Assembly (NCBI RefSeq): GCF_009856605.1 | Contig: NZ_CP047242.1 | Location: 3,168,001-3,232,000, forward strand | From: Trichormus variabilis 0441 | GTDB taxonomy: Bacteria > Cyanobacteriota > Cyanobacteriia > Cyanobacteriales > Nostocaceae | Direction of reading: 5' to 3' | Length of the DNA stretch: 64,000 bases | Part shown: positions 52,390-62,604 of the stretch, in pieces | How the letters are laid out: each line of letters starts with the position of its first letter | Position numbering within the stretch: position 1 is the first letter of the stretch | Position numbers and translations under genes: made by a program | The notes under the pieces: model-generated | The model's input: the letters and a program-made list of their open reading frames with translations, nothing else | What the model was told of the DNA's origin: nothing | The model's database searches: none

Positions 52390-55209
52390 TCACCGGGAAG
52401 AATCGGACATCCAATAACTGCCATAACTATCAGAAATTAATCTGACCCTTGATTTAGCAATTCTCGGTAAGCCTCGGCCGGAGTCCCCTTGAGCCACAGC
52501 TTGCCACCAAGGCGACTGCATAGCGCTTGATGGACGAATTAAGGGTTGGCGGTTGGTGACCATGTATAGCAAGGATTGTAAAATCATGCTGTTGGTGCTG
52601 CTGGTGAAACCAACGGCTGTTTTACCTGTGGTTTCATAAAAGCCCTCATAAAATCCTGCTAGTGGGTTATATAAGTCTGTGGTTCCTGCAAATAACTTTT
52701 GACTATATTGAGTTTCTGGCAGGAGCGCATGATAAGCAAAACCCACGGCTGTACTTACCATTCGTCCTTGGGGTACAGTTTGTCCGTCATCTCCTAAGGT
52801 TTGCCAAGGTTCACCCTTACCGGTAATTGTGCTGTGGACGGTGTAAGGCTTGCGGTCTATGAGAGTGGTGGCTGAGGCTGTCAAGGTGTCGGTGCGGCGG
52901 TAACGCGCTGCTTGTGATTGGAAAATGGACTCAAAGAGCGATCGCATTTGTGGATCTAAGCCAAATTCCAGGGCGTAAAGTAAGAAAGGATTACTGACTG
53001 TATATTGGTTAACTTTGGAGTTGGTATCTGTGCGACGGCGTTGGGTAGGAACCTCCACACCTTCCACCAAGGTAGTTTGATATTCACCACCAATAGCCGA
53101 ACCCTCTACCTCAAATCCCCATAGTTGAAAACCACGAGCAGCATATTCTTCATAACCCAAGCGGGTTTCCAAATTGACGCGGGTAAGATATCGTCCTTCC
53201 TTCCCTGGGGTAACTGTGGCGCTGGAAAGAACTCCATCCCGCACTACCCGCAGGTATGACCAATCCAAGACAATTTGATCAACTGCTTGGGTATATTCTG
53301 GGTGACAGCTTTTTAAGTTATACAGTGCTGCTAATAACCTACCTATATCTAAAGCTGACCAACCGTTACCCTGGGGAACCGGATTCCCACCATAATCAAT
53401 CGGTTGGAGAACTCGCGTATCATAACCTCGATGCGGTAATTCTCCGGCAAATAAGGGTAGCTGGCCTAAGGCTGCTAATAAATGCCGGGTACGCTGGTCA
53501 AATTCCTTCGGGGTAATAATCTCAAGCGATCGCACTGCATGAAGCGCGGCTAAATAATCTCCCAATCCCCAAAGAGTAGCACCCTGAAAATCACTGCGAT
53601 CGTCGATTAACCCACTACGAGCATGATAATTGGCTTGAAAGTACCTCCATGCTGCTTCTGCATAGCGTCGTTCCACTACCGTTAGGGGTCGAGCCAGTTT
53701 CAGGGTAGAGGATGGGTCTGGATTACCCACTGGGGGAATGGGTGCGATCGTCACTTCCGCAACCTGAGGAGTATTTCCTGATATTGGAGGGCTAGAATTT
53801 GTTGGGGTTGTAGATGTTTGTGTCACCTTGGGAGTTTCTGCTGGTGGGGGAGTCGCAGCAGAGGAAGTATTGTTGTTTGCTGGTTTGCTTGGTTGACTAA
53901 CAGCACTCGAACCAATTAAAGGACGATTTCCTCTGGCTTTGTAGTATAAAATCTCCAAAATTAGCCCATTGGTATTGCCAGTTAAAGCTTTATTCGGCTG
54001 CTTTGATTCCTCATAAATGCCAGCGTAAAAACCACCGCCATCGGGACTGCGGAGATCCTTGACCGCATCGAAAATCTTTTGTGCATAAGCATTATCTGGA
54101 AAAAGATAGCGCCAACCAAAAGCTGCTTTGGTACTAATGCTACGAAACTGGGGGTAAGGTTGGTTAGTATCGGTGATGGTTGCCCAGTTTTTACCGTTGG
54201 CGTAAATGGTGTTGTAGAGAAAATAAGGTTCTTGGTCGATGTTGTCTTCCGTCACCGCAGTTAACTGACCTGTCGCATCGTAGCGCCGCTTCTGCGCCTC
54301 CAAAACCCTAGCCGCAAAATCGCCTAACTCTCCCTGAAAACCAAATTCGATGCCCTCAAGAATATAAGACTCGCTCACAACATAATTATTGGCATTGGTG
54401 CTTTGGAAATCACGGGTATCAACAGGGATCTGTACACCATTAATTTCCACCATCTTATATGGTTCTAACGCCAGAGCCTTGGGCGCGGCAAAACCCCAAA
54501 GTTGATAACCCCTAACAGCGTATTCTTCATAGCCGAGTCGTCCTTCTTGTACCAGTAATGTGGTGTTATCTGGGAGGACTGTTGCGCCAAACAGTTGTTC
54601 ATCTTTGAGCGATCGCCCTACTTGCCACTTAGCTACAATCCCTTTGAGCCAATCATTATATTGAGGGTGACAGGTGCGAATCACATCAAAGGCCGCCAAT
54701 ATCCGACCGACATCTAAAGCAGACCAGCCAATACCCCGTTCAATGGGATTATTAGTGTAATCTACCATCTGTCCGGTGGCTGCGTTGTAGACTTTATTAG
54801 GTAAAGCATCCTCAAACAATTTCAGATTTCCCAGACCAGTCAAAAACTTATTCAGGCGAGCGTCAAAGTCTGTTTGATCAGTGAGATTCAACCACCGCGC
54901 CGCATTCAACGCCATCAAGTAGTTCCCCATATCCCACAGCGTACCGGAAGGATAACCCCCGGTGGAATTGGTAAATCCTGTTGCTGGCTGATAGTTTTTC
55001 ACAAAATATTGCCAAGCCGCACGAGCATAAGTTTGTTCCTCAGGGGTGAGAGGAGATGTAATACTGCTACAACTAGCGGAATTAGCAGCAACATGAGAAC
55101 TCTGTGCTAAGGTACGTACTGGAACATAAAACAAAAACTGCAACAATGTCCCAACTAGGAACAATGCCATCCATTTCCACAGCTTTTGTTGGCGTTGCTT
55201 GTATAGCAT
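52390..55209 (-). CDS. tandem DUF3131 protein (periplasmic, polysaccharide locus)
   Basis: The 939-aa protein has an N-terminal signal anchor (about residues 12-33) and two DUF3131 domains (about 55-430 and 515-905). Each has the W..LD.GR and LGYEEYA..G.QLWG motifs of this family, joined by a Ser/Thr/Pro-rich linker. DUF3131 folds are related to alpha/alpha-barrel carbohydrate enzymes; a glycoside-hydrolase or lyase role in polymer trimming is plausible. It ends just before the cellulose-synthase-like gene start and probably forms an operon with it. Confidence 0.9.
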   Translation of the reverse strand: MLYKQRQQKLWKWMALFLVGTLLQFLFYVPVRTLAQSSHVAANSASCSSITSPLTPEEQTYARAAWQYFVKNYQPATGFTNSTGGYPSGTLWDMGNYLMALNAARWLNLTDQTDFDARLNKFLTGLGNLKLFEDALPNKVYNAATGQMVDYTNNPIERGIGWSALDVGRILAAFDVIRTCHPQYNDWLKGIVAKWQVGRSLKDEQLFGATVLPDNTTLLVQEGRLGYEEYAVRGYQLWGFAAPKALALEPYKMVEINGVQIPVDTRDFQSTNANNYVVSESYILEGIEFGFQGELGDFAARVLEAQKRRYDATGQLTAVTEDNIDQEPYFLYNTIYANGKNWATITDTNQPYPQFRSISTKAAFGWRYLFPDNAYAQKIFDAVKDLRSPDGGGFYAGIYEESKQPNKALTGNTNGLILEILYYKARGNRPLIGSSAVSQPSKPANNNTSSAATPPPAETPKVTQTSTTPTNSSPPISGNTPQVAEVTIAPIPPVGNPDPSSTLKLARPLTVVERRYAEAAWRYFQANYHARSGLIDDRSDFQGATLWGLGDYLAALHAVRSLEIITPKEFDQRTRHLLAALGQLPLFAGELPHRGYDTRVLQPIDYGGNPVPQGNGWSALDIGRLLAALYNLKSCHPEYTQAVDQIVLDWSYLRVVRDGVLSSATVTPGKEGRYLTRVNLETRLGYEEYAARGFQLWGFEVEGSAIGGEYQTTLVEGVEVPTQRRRTDTNSKVNQYTVSNPFLLYALEFGLDPQMRSLFESIFQSQAARYRRTDTLTASATTLIDRKPYTVHSTITGKGEPWQTLGDDGQTVPQGRMVSTAVGFAYHALLPETQYSQKLFAGTTDLYNPLAGFYEGFYETTGKTAVGFTSSTNSMILQSLLYMVTNRQPLIRPSSAMQSPWWQAVAQGDSGRGLPRIAKSRVRLISDSYGSYWMSDSSR

Positions 55210-55450
55210 ATACGGAGAGTTAAGAATCAGTACCTTGATAGCACTGCGGTAGAAATGAATTAAATCGCATTAGCGAATCACATGAAGTCGGGGACTCATG
55301 AATTTAGATATTAGGCGGAAATTTTTGCTATATCAGCGAGGAATACACTGAATCTCTTGTACTTAGGTACAAAATACAAGTTAATATACTGATATATTCT
55401 GGGTATAATGCTTTATTTACTTTTAGTTCAAAGTGATCGTGACTTTGAAA
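55210..55450. other. spacer between the two DUF3131 genes
   Basis: About 240 bases, AT-rich, without repeats that I recognise or a terminator. It could hold a promoter for the downstream DUF3131/GT2 pair. Confidence 0.4.
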
Positions 55451-56935
55451 CTATCGCTCAGGTGCGATCGCTCCAAAACCTCCGCTTTCAAGCTTAACTC
55501 CTGCCCAAACAGTGAGGGGTTGACCAACTTGCTTATAAAGAAAACTTTCTAAAATTACGCCATTATTATTAGCTGTAAGTGCTTTATTTGGCTGACGTAA
55601 GGATTCATACAATCCGTTGTACCAGCCTTTCTCAGATTTCAGTTCCTTGAAAACCGTGTGAGATAAAGTGCTTGTGTAATCAGTGTTGTAAAGCATATGC
55701 CAGCCGATCGCCGCTTTGGCACTGAGAAAGCGTAAATTATTGTACTGTTGTCCGGTGTCTGTAATCGTCGCCCAAGGTTTACCGTTCACAAACAAGCTGT
55801 TGTAAACAAAGTAAGGCAGACGGTCTACATTGTCTTCTGTCAAAGCGGTTAACTCTTGTGTTGCTTGATAACGGGCTACTTGAGCAGCTAAAACTCTATC
55901 AGCATAAACTTTAGGCAAAGCCTGAAACCCAGTTTCTATACCATCCAGAATATAAGGTTCGCTGAGGACGTAGTTATTTGCGCCTGAGTTGTTAGCGTCG
56001 CGGAGATCGTAAGGAACACCTTGTCCGTAGAGATTGACAAAGGCGGTTTGCGACCGATAATCTAGGGCTTGCTTGACATCTAACCCCCATAGTTGCAAAC
56101 CGTAGGCGGCGTAATTTTCATAGCCCAAACGCCCTTCTTGGTGATATTGTTCTTGACCTTGAACAACGCTAGTGCCGTACATTTGCCCATTTTTGGTTAG
56201 GCGCTTGACTTGCCAATGCTTCCAGACAGCTTGCACAGGCGATCGCATTTGGGGGTACTTGGCTTCGACAATCTTCAGCCAAATTGCCATTCGTCCTAAA
56301 TCAATTGCTGACCAGCCAATTTCTTCTCGTTGATCTAATTTTCCATAATTAACAGGGATAAGAGTTTTGGCGTTGTAGACTTTGTTGGGTAGTTCACCCT
56401 TATATAAAGGTAGGGTTGCTAGAGTCTGCAATGTTTGACTCATCTTCGCCTCAAATTCTGCCACTGGAATGAGATTCAGTTCTCTAGCACTTACCAAAGC
56501 AGCGATCGCCGCCGCCTGATCCCACATAGTTACAGAACTAAAGCCATCGGCGGAATTAACCAGTCCAGTTTCATCATTCCAGTTATGTTGAAAATATGAC
56601 CAAGCTATGCGAGCGTTAGCCATATCTGCTGCATCCAGTTTGCCAACTTTCACCCCGATGTCAGGTGTTTTAGTTTTCGTTAATTCACTAACAGGAACCT
56701 CTGTCCCTGGTAGAACTACAGATTTAGCATCAAGTTTTGCTACCTTTTGTGCTTGTGTTTCCACATTAGCGGTAGAAGAAGTTTGAGGTGTTGATATTGC
56801 AGATATTGACGTATTTTGAGCCAGACGACTAGACAAAGAATTTAACCCAGCGATCGCTATCACTGCGGTAACCACCCCTCCAACAGCAACTAGCATAGAT
56901 AAGCCTGGAGGTGGGGGTTGAAAGTCGGAACTCAT
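55451..56935 (-). CDS. single DUF3131 protein, membrane anchored
   Basis: The 494-aa protein has one transmembrane anchor (about 12-30, LVAVGGVVTAVIAIAGL), a Thr/Ser linker and one DUF3131 domain (about 105-480) with EEIGWSAIDLGRMA and RLGYENYAAYGLQLWG, closely parallel to the two domains of the 939-aa protein. It lies 80 bases downstream of the outer-membrane candidate on the same strand. A third copy of the domain in one locus suggests stepwise processing of the same polymer. Confidence 0.9.
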   Translation of the reverse strand: MSSDFQPPPPGLSMLVAVGGVVTAVIAIAGLNSLSSRLAQNTSISAISTPQTSSTANVETQAQKVAKLDAKSVVLPGTEVPVSELTKTKTPDIGVKVGKLDAADMANARIAWSYFQHNWNDETGLVNSADGFSSVTMWDQAAAIAALVSARELNLIPVAEFEAKMSQTLQTLATLPLYKGELPNKVYNAKTLIPVNYGKLDQREEIGWSAIDLGRMAIWLKIVEAKYPQMRSPVQAVWKHWQVKRLTKNGQMYGTSVVQGQEQYHQEGRLGYENYAAYGLQLWGLDVKQALDYRSQTAFVNLYGQGVPYDLRDANNSGANNYVLSEPYILDGIETGFQALPKVYADRVLAAQVARYQATQELTALTEDNVDRLPYFVYNSLFVNGKPWATITDTGQQYNNLRFLSAKAAIGWHMLYNTDYTSTLSHTVFKELKSEKGWYNGLYESLRQPNKALTANNNGVILESFLYKQVGQPLTVWAGVKLESGGFGAIAPER

Positions 56936-57014
56936 GCTGTATCAAGCCTTATTGTGTAATTTACTCAAAGCTTTAACAACGTTATCTTTCCCAATTCGCA
57001 AATTTAACTAACAT

Positions 57015-58316
57015 TTAAAATCTCATCCTTAACTGTCCCGTCAAAGAACCTCCACTGTAATCACTTCCGCCTGTATCTTGATTTCGCACATTACTAAAGC
57101 CATAGCCGATATCAGCCTCTATTTTTGGCGATACCTTGACTGTACAACGACTTTGATAAGTGTTGGCGTTATCAGTTTCTCCATTAATTCGCTGTTGTCC
57201 TAAGTTAGCTGACAGCCGACACAGCAAGAAATTAGCAATATCCCCTTGCCAAGTAACTTCAGCGTTGTATGCGAGGAAATCTGGAGGAGAAAAATAGCCG
57301 CTAGTGCTTTCCAGATTGCGACTGTAACTCCAACTGAATAAGTTAGCCGCCAAAGAAAATTGTCCAAACTTGCGTTCTAGCCTGCTGAAAGACTGAATTT
57401 CAAAATTGCGATCGCTGTAATTACCCAAACGCAGCGATGAGAATAAACTAGTGTCACGATCAATTTGCCAATATAAATTAGGCCCAAATCGCCAAGCTGT
57501 AATTTGATTTTCTAAGGTTTGAATATTAGATTTATAAGGGCCTTGTTCTAAGTTAGCCGATATGATTAAACCCGGTACTAATTGACCTGAGGAGGAAATT
57601 TGTGGTGGTATAATAGGAGCTTCCATCTGAGCATTGAAATTGATAGCTGTAGGTAATCGATTAAAAACATCAACTCCTACTGTTGTTTGCAGAGTTATTT
57701 CATCTACTTTTCCTTGCCAACCAATTTCCAGGGGAATGTTAGTAACCGATTCCACATCCCGTTGTTCAAACAATTCTAAACCTGTTTTGAGAAATATTTT
57801 ATTGCCATTAGGCAATTTAAACTGAATTGTTGGTTCAACGAGTAAGTTACTTTGACCAAAGTTATTAGTATCATTACGAAAGTCTGTCTGAATACTTTCT
57901 AATACTGTCACTGGCTTAACCGATTCGGTGGGATTTGCAGGTGGAATCGGGTTAGGCTGTATTGTAGGTGGTATTGGTATAGCTGGAGGTAATCGCAATC
58001 CTGGATTGAAGTTTTCCGGGGCAGCAATTAAGATATGTTTTTTATCTAATTGATTTAAAAGTATATTGGGGTGGCGTTGATGATTCTGGATAGAGAGTAA
58101 ATCAACATTATCCCCAGAATTATTAGAAGTGATCTTTTCTAAAGATTTTGAGAGCGTATCCCAATTGCTGTGTATGGGGGCAGCTTGTGAATTCGCTGTT
58201 AATAACACCCAAATACCCAAACTCCAAAATAAAATAAGCTGAATCCTGAATCCATGTAAACAGTGTTTAGCATATTTATATCGATATACAAAGTTATAAT
58301 AGACGCTAATTTTCAT
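57015..58316 (-). CDS. outer-membrane beta-barrel candidate of the polysaccharide locus
   Basis: The 433-aa protein has a signal peptide with a long n-region (about 25-46, ending NSQAAP), a Pro-rich linker (about 120-140, PPAIPIPPTIQPNPIPP) and then a region of alternating residues. It ends QLRMRF, the aromatic C-terminus of outer-membrane barrel proteins. Strands such as EITLQTTVGVDVF, SLFSSLRLGNYS and QFSLAANLFSWSYS fit a barrel. It heads the locus and could export the polymer. No family name is recognised; the barrel call is inference. Confidence 0.68.
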   Translation of the reverse strand: MKISVYYNFVYRYKYAKHCLHGFRIQLILFWSLGIWVLLTANSQAAPIHSNWDTLSKSLEKITSNNSGDNVDLLSIQNHQRHPNILLNQLDKKHILIAAPENFNPGLRLPPAIPIPPTIQPNPIPPANPTESVKPVTVLESIQTDFRNDTNNFGQSNLLVEPTIQFKLPNGNKIFLKTGLELFEQRDVESVTNIPLEIGWQGKVDEITLQTTVGVDVFNRLPTAINFNAQMEAPIIPPQISSSGQLVPGLIISANLEQGPYKSNIQTLENQITAWRFGPNLYWQIDRDTSLFSSLRLGNYSDRNFEIQSFSRLERKFGQFSLAANLFSWSYSRNLESTSGYFSPPDFLAYNAEVTWQGDIANFLLCRLSANLGQQRINGETDNANTYQSRCTVKVSPKIEADIGYGFSNVRNQDTGGSDYSGGSLTGQLRMRF

Positions 58317-58997
58317 AATGAAATATCATACTTTGTAGTATTGGCAACAATATCAGAATTATTTTTCTGCTGTTGCCCACTTTAACTTACTCGACACTAT
58401 AGGAATTTCCTTTAATTTTTGGAAAAATTAAATAAACTTTAACCTTAAGTGTAATACCACTGTAAAACTCAAAAATCCATATTTTACAAGGATTTCTCGT
58501 TTAATAACCACCGTAAAATCAAAGCTTAAGTATAATGCTTTTTTAGCACGTACTACATAAAAATTAATCCAGTCGGATATACATATTTAAATTTTTGCCA
58601 GCATTATTCTAAATATTTTAGTCGCAATTACAAACAAAAATTATTTTCTAGATAGAATATATATATACAAAAATGATCCAATAAGTTGAATATAATTTTG
58701 GACGGCTTGTTAATATTTATCAAAGAAAGATTAGAATTCAGGAGCCTGAAATCAGCAGAAATTATGTGCGGATTATGGATATAGCTTGCTTATCTTGAAT
58801 CAAACCAAGAGGATTTAAGCGCCCACTAACTAATTCCGATTGCTGAAATTTATTTACCCTGATAGTTGCCGCAGGCTCCTGAATCATATTTAAAGCGTTA
58901 TCATTTTGGTTTTTAAAATAGGTCAATTCCTTAGTTATCAATTCCCTTTTGATAAATACAGACCTAGTTAATCTATTGAAATCACCCAACATCAAAC
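58317..58997. other. AT-rich divergent spacer
   Basis: About 680 bases between divergent genes, very AT-rich, with no RNA signature recognised. The frame on the minus strand from 58887 to 58762 (RLNPLGLIQDKQAIS) lacks a ribosome-binding site and is not called. Confidence 0.5.
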
Positions 58998-59789
58998 ATG
59001 AACAAAACACATAAGCAGACTGCTCTAATTACTGGTGCAGCTAGTGGTATTGGTTATGAATTAGTGTGCATTTTTGCTGAAAATGGTTACAATCTTGTAT
59101 TAGTAGATCGAACAAAGGAAAAACTAGAAGAAATAGCGACCAAATTTCAAGATAAATTTGGAATTTATGTTAAGCCTATCGTCAGAGATTTATCTAAAAC
59201 AACATCTCCTGAAGAAATTTTCCAAGAGCTAGAACAGGCAAATATTAAAGTTGATGTGCTAGTTAATAATGCTGGGTTTGGTACTTATGGATTATTTAAT
59301 GACACTAATCTTGCTGATGAACTAGAAATGCTACAGGTAAATTTGGTATGTACTACCCATTTAACTAAGTTATTTCTCAAAAACATGGTTCAGCAAGGTG
59401 AGGGCAAAATCTTAAATGTCTCTTCTGCTGCGGCTTTTCAACCAGGGCCTTTAATGGCAGTTTATTTTGCTACTAAAGCCTACGTATTATCTTTTTCTGA
59501 AGCACTCGCCAACGAATTAGACGGTACAGGTGTTACTGTGACAGTTCTTTGCCCAGGAACAACGCAGTCTGCTTTCCATCAAAGGACGGGGATGGCAGAT
59601 TCTAAACTAGTCAAAGGTAAAAGGATGATGGATGCAGCTACTGTTGCCGATATTGGTTATCGTGGTTTGATGCAGGGCAAAACAATTGTTATTCCTGGTT
59701 TGATCAATAAAATAATGGCGAAAAGCATCAGATTTATCCCCAGGAAACTAGTAACTAAAATTGTCAGGAATATGCAGGAAAATAAATAA
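58998..59789 (+). CDS. short-chain dehydrogenase/reductase (classical SDR)
   Basis: The 263-aa protein has TGAASGIG (11-18), the NNAG motif, the catalytic Ser in NVSSAAA and the YFATK (YxxxK) pair. The sequence is like DltE/ short-chain ketoreductases. It oxidises or reduces an alcohol/ketone with NAD(P)H. After TGAASGIG the strand end LVLVDRT suggests NAD rather than NADP, but this is weak. Substrate unknown. It is monocistronic and ends before a bidirectional terminator. Confidence 0.9.
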   Translation: MNKTHKQTALITGAASGIGYELVCIFAENGYNLVLVDRTKEKLEEIATKFQDKFGIYVKPIVRDLSKTTSPEEIFQELEQANIKVDVLVNNAGFGTYGLFNDTNLADELEMLQVNLVCTTHLTKLFLKNMVQQGEGKILNVSSAAAFQPGPLMAVYFATKAYVLSFSEALANELDGTGVTVTVLCPGTTQSAFHQRTGMADSKLVKGKRMMDAATVADIGYRGLMQGKTIVIPGLINKIMAKSIRFIPRKLVTKIVRNMQENK

Positions 59790-59820
59790 TGATCTATTTA
59801 GTCAATAGTCATTAATAGTT

Positions 59821-59860
59821 AAGTGTTGAGTTGAAAATTATTACTTCCAACCCAACACTT
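59821..59860. terminator. bidirectional terminator between SDR and DUF2808 genes
   Basis: AAGTGTTGAGTTG pairs with CAACCCAACACTT with one mismatch (13-base-pair stem). It sits between the convergent stops at 59789 and 59896. Confidence 0.6.
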
Positions 59861-59895
59861 CCTAATTTTCTTGAGACTTCAATTAGCAAATGGAG

Positions 59896-60447
59896 TTAGT
59901 ATATTTGAAACTGAGCTAAACCATAAGGAATCTCTCGGTTAAAGCCAATATGTCCACCAGCTAATTCATAATTAAAAGTACTCTTGGAGGGATAGGGATA
60001 ACCAAATGCCAAATCTGTGAGGGCAATTTCTAGAGTACTTCCTGGGGCTACTGGTTGAGCAAAGCTAATTCTCACCTTCTGTCCTTCTCTGGTAACGTTG
60101 GCATTGATGCTTTGACCAGATTGATCTGTGACTGTAATATTATTGCCAATACCAATGTTTTCTGGCGGTAAAATCGTGACGTAGGCTAAAGGCTGACTAC
60201 CTGTATAGAGACTGATGTAATTGGTAGTACGAGAGGTACTTGTATGTTTAATTCGAGGTGCGCCAAAACTATCTTGAGTTATTGGTGTTGTTGGGGGAAT
60301 TTGAGTTCCTGGGGTTTGGGTTTCGGGTATTGGAGTTACTGGGGTTTGAGTTTCGGGGGTTTGGGTTTCTGGTGTTTGGGCTACAACGGGTAGACTAGTT
60401 GCAGCGATCGCCAAGCCTAATGTGGATAACCAAAATAATTTTTTCAT
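59896..60447 (-). CDS. DUF2808 secreted protein
   Basis: From ATG 60447 a 183-aa protein with a signal peptide (KKLFWLSTLGLAIAATSLPV) and a repeated TPETQ / TPVTPIPETQ stretch (about 25-55), then a DUF2808 domain (VTILPPENIGIGNN, VRISFAQPVAPGS, LAFGYPYPSK). AGGAA nine bases upstream supports 60447 over the in-frame ATG at 60480. DUF2808 proteins are abundant secreted proteins of cyanobacteria with unknown role. The short TP repeat is encoded by a tandem GGTTTG/GGGTTT DNA repeat. Confidence 0.85.
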   Translation of the reverse strand: MKKLFWLSTLGLAIAATSLPVVAQTPETQTPETQTPVTPIPETQTPGTQIPPTTPITQDSFGAPRIKHTSTSRTTNYISLYTGSQPLAYVTILPPENIGIGNNITVTDQSGQSINANVTREGQKVRISFAQPVAPGSTLEIALTDLAFGYPYPSKSTFNYELAGGHIGFNREIPYGLAQFQIY

Positions 60448-60603
60448 GGTGAGTTTCCTGTAATCAACGTAATTTATCAATCAAATCAAACTCACTTTAA
60501 AAAAAATTCAGTAGCCAATACGTCCCACTAATGGGATATTTAGTCGATTTTTCTCCAATTTTTATTCCTATCTTTTGAAGGAATTGCTACTATTCATTAG
60601 TTA

Positions 60604-60642
60604 TAAAAAATCGGACATTAACAAAAATTTAATGCCCGATTT
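60604..60642 (-). terminator. intrinsic terminator of hemH
   Basis: On the minus strand AAATCGGGCATTAA pairs with TTAATGTCCGATTT (one bulge), followed by TTTTTTAT. It is about 80 bases after the hemH stop. Confidence 0.65.
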
Positions 60643-60720
60643 ATCACTTCAATTAATATTTTTTTGTGATAGAAATGTTACAGCGACGGTCTCAGAGGGG
60701 ATGTCATCGCTTTTCTCTCA

Positions 60721-61887
60721 CTACTGCAAAAGCCCAATCATATGCAGTAGGCCTTGACCTGTCACTAACTCGATGATGAGAGCAATAAAACCTAACATCG
60801 CAATCCGTCCATTCCAAACTTCCGCACTAGAAGTCATACCCCATTCCCAACTCTCAGGAGGATACATTTTCACCATTTTCTTGATTTGGGCTGCTTGCGA
60901 CAGCTTGAAGCTGGGTTTGTTGAGCGCGTCAATTACTAAATTCGCCAAAGCTCTAATAAATACCGGATGGGTATTAGGTGCAGCGACACGACGGAAATTG
61001 TGGATTCCGGCTTCTTCTGCTATTTCCCGATACTCGATATCAATTTCTTGTAGTGTCTCGATGTGTTCGGAGACGAAACTGATAGGTACGACAACTAAAT
61101 CTTTGACACCTTGCGCGCCTAGTTCTTTGAGCGCATCTTCGGTATAGGGTTGCAGCCATTCAACTGGGCCGACGCGACTTTGATAGGCTAAAGTGTGAGG
61201 ATTTGGTCGATTGAGGGTTTGCATAATTAATGCAGTACATTCCTCAATCTCCTGCTGATAGGGGTCGCCTGCTTCTTCAACATAGCTTTTGGGTACACCA
61301 TGAGCGCTGAAGAACACATGAACTTGATCAGGATCAGGAAATTGGTCTACTTCTTGGCTAATGAGTTCCGCCATCGCCTGTAAATAACATGGTTCTTTAT
61401 ACCAAGAGGGGATGACGGTGTAGTCCAGACGTTGTAGTTTGGGGTCTTCTTGCCAAAGTCTTTCTAGTAGACGGAAGCTAGAGCCACTAGTGCTGATGGA
61501 GAATTGGGGGTATAGTGGCAAAATCACCAAGTTATCCAGGTTATCTTGGGTCAAAAGAGCGATCGCTTCTTCCGTATATGGATGCCAATAACGCATTCCC
61601 ACATAGATATTCGCTTCTTGACCCAAATCATGCAACTGTTCCTTTAAGGCTTCTCCTTGGGCTTCCGTAATCCGCCGTAGTGGGGAGCCACCGCCAATTT
61701 GCTTATAGTTCTCTTGGGAGGTTTTGGTGCGTCGAGAAGCAATAAACCAAGCCAAGGGCTTCTGCAACCACCGGAATGGTAAGCGTATAATTTCCGGATC
61801 GGAGAATAGGTTAAACAAAAAAGGCCCTACATCCTCCAGCTTATCGGGACCACCGAGATTGAGTAATAATACGCCTACACGACCCAT
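60721..61887 (-). CDS. hemH: ferrochelatase with C-terminal chlorophyll-binding-like helix
   Basis: The 388-aa enzyme inserts Fe2+ into protoporphyrin IX, the last step of haem synthesis. It has [11 protein letters not shown] near the start, [13 protein letters not shown], the metal-site SAHGVP and HIETLQEID. The C-terminus carries [20 protein letters not shown], a CAB/HLIP motif (ExxNGRxAMxGF). Such fusions are typical of cyanobacterial and plastid ferrochelatases and tie the enzyme to the thylakoid membrane and chlorophyll control. It has its own terminator downstream. Confidence 0.97.
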   Translation of the reverse strand: MGRVGVLLLNLGGPDKLEDVGPFLFNLFSDPEIIRLPFRWLQKPLAWFIASRRTKTSQENYKQIGGGSPLRRITEAQGEALKEQLHDLGQEANIYVGMRYWHPYTEEAIALLTQDNLDNLVILPLYPQFSISTSGSSFRLLERLWQEDPKLQRLDYTVIPSWYKEPCYLQAMAELISQEVDQFPDPDQVHVFFSAHGVPKSYVEEAGDPYQQEIEECTALIMQTLNRPNPHTLAYQSRVGPVEWLQPYTEDALKELGAQGVKDLVVVPISFVSEHIETLQEIDIEYREIAEEAGIHNFRRVAAPNTHPVFIRALANLVIDALNKPSFKLSQAAQIKKMVKMYPPESWEWGMTSSAEVWNGRIAMLGFIALIIELVTGQGLLHMIGLLQ

Positions 61888-61980
61888 AGCAGTTATTTTC
61901 CCCCAACCTTTTCAGATTTTTTACTAATGTTAACAATATATCTTTATTAAATATAAAGCTTAACAGTTCGGAATAGTACT

Positions 61981-62604
61981 ATGGCAACAATTTTCAGGGA
62001 TTTAAGTTATCGCTATCAATGGCTGTACGATTCCATATCTCGTGTAGCTGCGCTGACTGTGGGTGGAGAAGCCAGATTTCGGCAATTAGCTTTGCAAGGA
62101 TTAACCATTGAGAAAAATACTTCTGTCCTTGATGTTTGTTGTGGTAGTGGTCAAGCAACGCAATTATTAGTGAAATATTCACAAAACGTAACAGGATTAG
62201 ATGCTTCTCCCTTATCTTTGCGACGGGCTAGACAAAATGTGCCAGAGGCTAATTATGTAGAAGCTTTTGCGGAGAAAATGCCATTTCCAGATAAACAGTT
62301 TGATGTAGTGCATACCAGCGCTGCTTTACATGAAATGGAACCGCAACAATTGCGAGAAATTATTCAAGAAGTGTATCGAGTTCTGAAACCAGGAGGAATA
62401 TTTACATTAGTAGATTTTCACACTCCTACTAATCCTATCTTCTGGCCTGGTTTAACAGTATTTTTACTGTTATTTGAGACAGAAACAGCTTGGCAGTTAT
62501 TAAAAACAGATTTAGCTGGTTTACTCACTGAAATTGGTTTTGAAGTAAGTAAATCAACTTTATATGCTGGTGGCAGTTTACAGGTAATTCAAGCTAAAAA
62601 ATAA
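61981..62604 (+). CDS. class I SAM-dependent methyltransferase
   Basis: The 207-aa protein has the SAM motif VLDVCCGSGQA, the acidic TGLDASPLSLRRAR and VVHTSAALHEMEPQQL, LKPGGIFTLVD. It is of the UbiE/COQ5-like class. It could modify a quinone or small molecule; the family is broad. Start ATG 61981. It lies divergent from hemH with 93 bases between and is monocistronic. Confidence 0.88.
   Translation: MATIFRDLSYRYQWLYDSISRVAALTVGGEARFRQLALQGLTIEKNTSVLDVCCGSGQATQLLVKYSQNVTGLDASPLSLRRARQNVPEANYVEAFAEKMPFPDKQFDVVHTSAALHEMEPQQLREIIQEVYRVLKPGGIFTLVDFHTPTNPIFWPGLTVFLLLFETETAWQLLKTDLAGLLTEIGFEVSKSTLYAGGSLQVIQAKK

Noticed and set aside
58762..59010. 82-aa minus-strand frame overlapping the SDR start
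   Set aside because: Overlaps a clear gene, lacks a ribosome-binding site and has no family features; the shorter form from 58887 also lacks a ribosome-binding site.
60575..60757. 60-aa plus-strand frame over the hemH terminator
   Set aside because: It covers the hemH terminator hairpin and the 3' end of hemH; composition is not coding-like.
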